NCBI GenBank assembly: GCA_003170655.1 | Contig: PMYY01000102.1 | Span: 4,078 to 18,049, forward strand | Direction: 5' to 3' | DNA from: Nitrospiraceae bacterium | GTDB lineage: Bacteria > Nitrospirota > Thermodesulfovibrionia > Thermodesulfovibrionales > Dissulfurispiraceae | Length of the DNA: 13,972 nucleotides | In this document: piece by piece, positions 13,918-13,972 of the stretch | Layout of the letters: each line of letters opens with the position of its first letter | Position numbering within the stretch: the stretch's first letter is position 1 | Position numbers and translations under genes: made by a program | Notes under the pieces: generated by a model | The model's input: only the letters and a program-made list of their open reading frames with translations | What the model was told of the DNA's origin: nothing | Databases searched by the model: none

Positions 13918-13972
13918 ATTGCCGGCTTTTCTGATACAGCGTCGGCGCATCAGCAATATTGGGTATCTTTAA
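13907..13972 (-). CDS. Possible 3' end of a minus-strand gene cut by the window edge
   Basis: Only one minus-strand frame is open from the right edge, and it ends at TAA (13909-13907) inside the GGGGTT/AACCCC repeat. It would give 21 residues ending PTLYQKSRQWGL. The other two minus frames stop early. Twenty-one open codons happen by chance often, and no family can be recognised, so this is a weak call. If real, this gene lies upstream of argS on the same strand with a 122-bp gap. Confidence 0.25.
   Translation of the reverse strand, partial: LKIPNIADAPTLYQKSRQWGL

Overview
This window looks like ordinary chromosome from a Gram-negative bacterium. It encodes a peptidoglycan-associated lipoprotein (Pal), an exported cell-wall amidase, FtsH, FeoB and Fur. 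There is no transposase, integrase, phage gene, CRISPR array, tRNA or rRNA. GC content looks moderate, and several genes start with TTG or GTG. Gene families and neighbourhoods (ScpA, a FeoB-Fur operon, amidase-GerMN-MurI-Rph) resemble Desulfobacterota or Nitrospirota-like lineages, but that placement is an inference from protein style, not a proof.

Layout. (1) Bases 2-1392, plus strand: a small three-helix membrane protein of the DUF5684 type, whose frame is still open at the left edge, then scpA (chromosome segregation). (2) Bases 1495-5215, minus strand: an apparent iron-linked operon read right to left: feoB (ferrous iron transporter), fur (metal-dependent repressor), a small uncharacterised membrane protein and a zinc-dependent medium-chain dehydrogenase. 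feoB/fur and membrane protein/dehydrogenase overlap by stop-start codons. A perfect -35/-10 promoter stands before feoB, and its start region is covered by a 15-bp palindrome resembling a Fur box. (3) Bases 5392-11414, plus strand: an exported N-acetylmuramoyl-L-alanine amidase, a membrane-anchored GerMN protein, murI (glutamate racemase), then rph (RNase PH), ftsH and folP (dihydropteroate synthase). The first three are cell-wall genes packed 3 and 7 bp apart. A TATAAT box before rph may start a second transcript. (4) Bases 11458-13784, minus strand: pal (outer-membrane lipoprotein) and argS (arginyl-tRNA synthetase). (5) The last ~190 bases hold interlocking inverted repeats and perhaps the 3' end of another minus-strand gene.

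No stretch above 300 bases lacks a gene; the longest gaps are about 190 bp (right edge), 176 bp (feoB/amidase) and 152 bp (pal/argS). I did not find a clearly new system. The points most worth a second look are in the iron operon: feoB has no ATG, GTG or TTG able to supply its complete P-loop and seems to start at CTG, and the operon appears to be autoregulated through its own Fur while carrying two downstream genes whose link to iron is unexplained.
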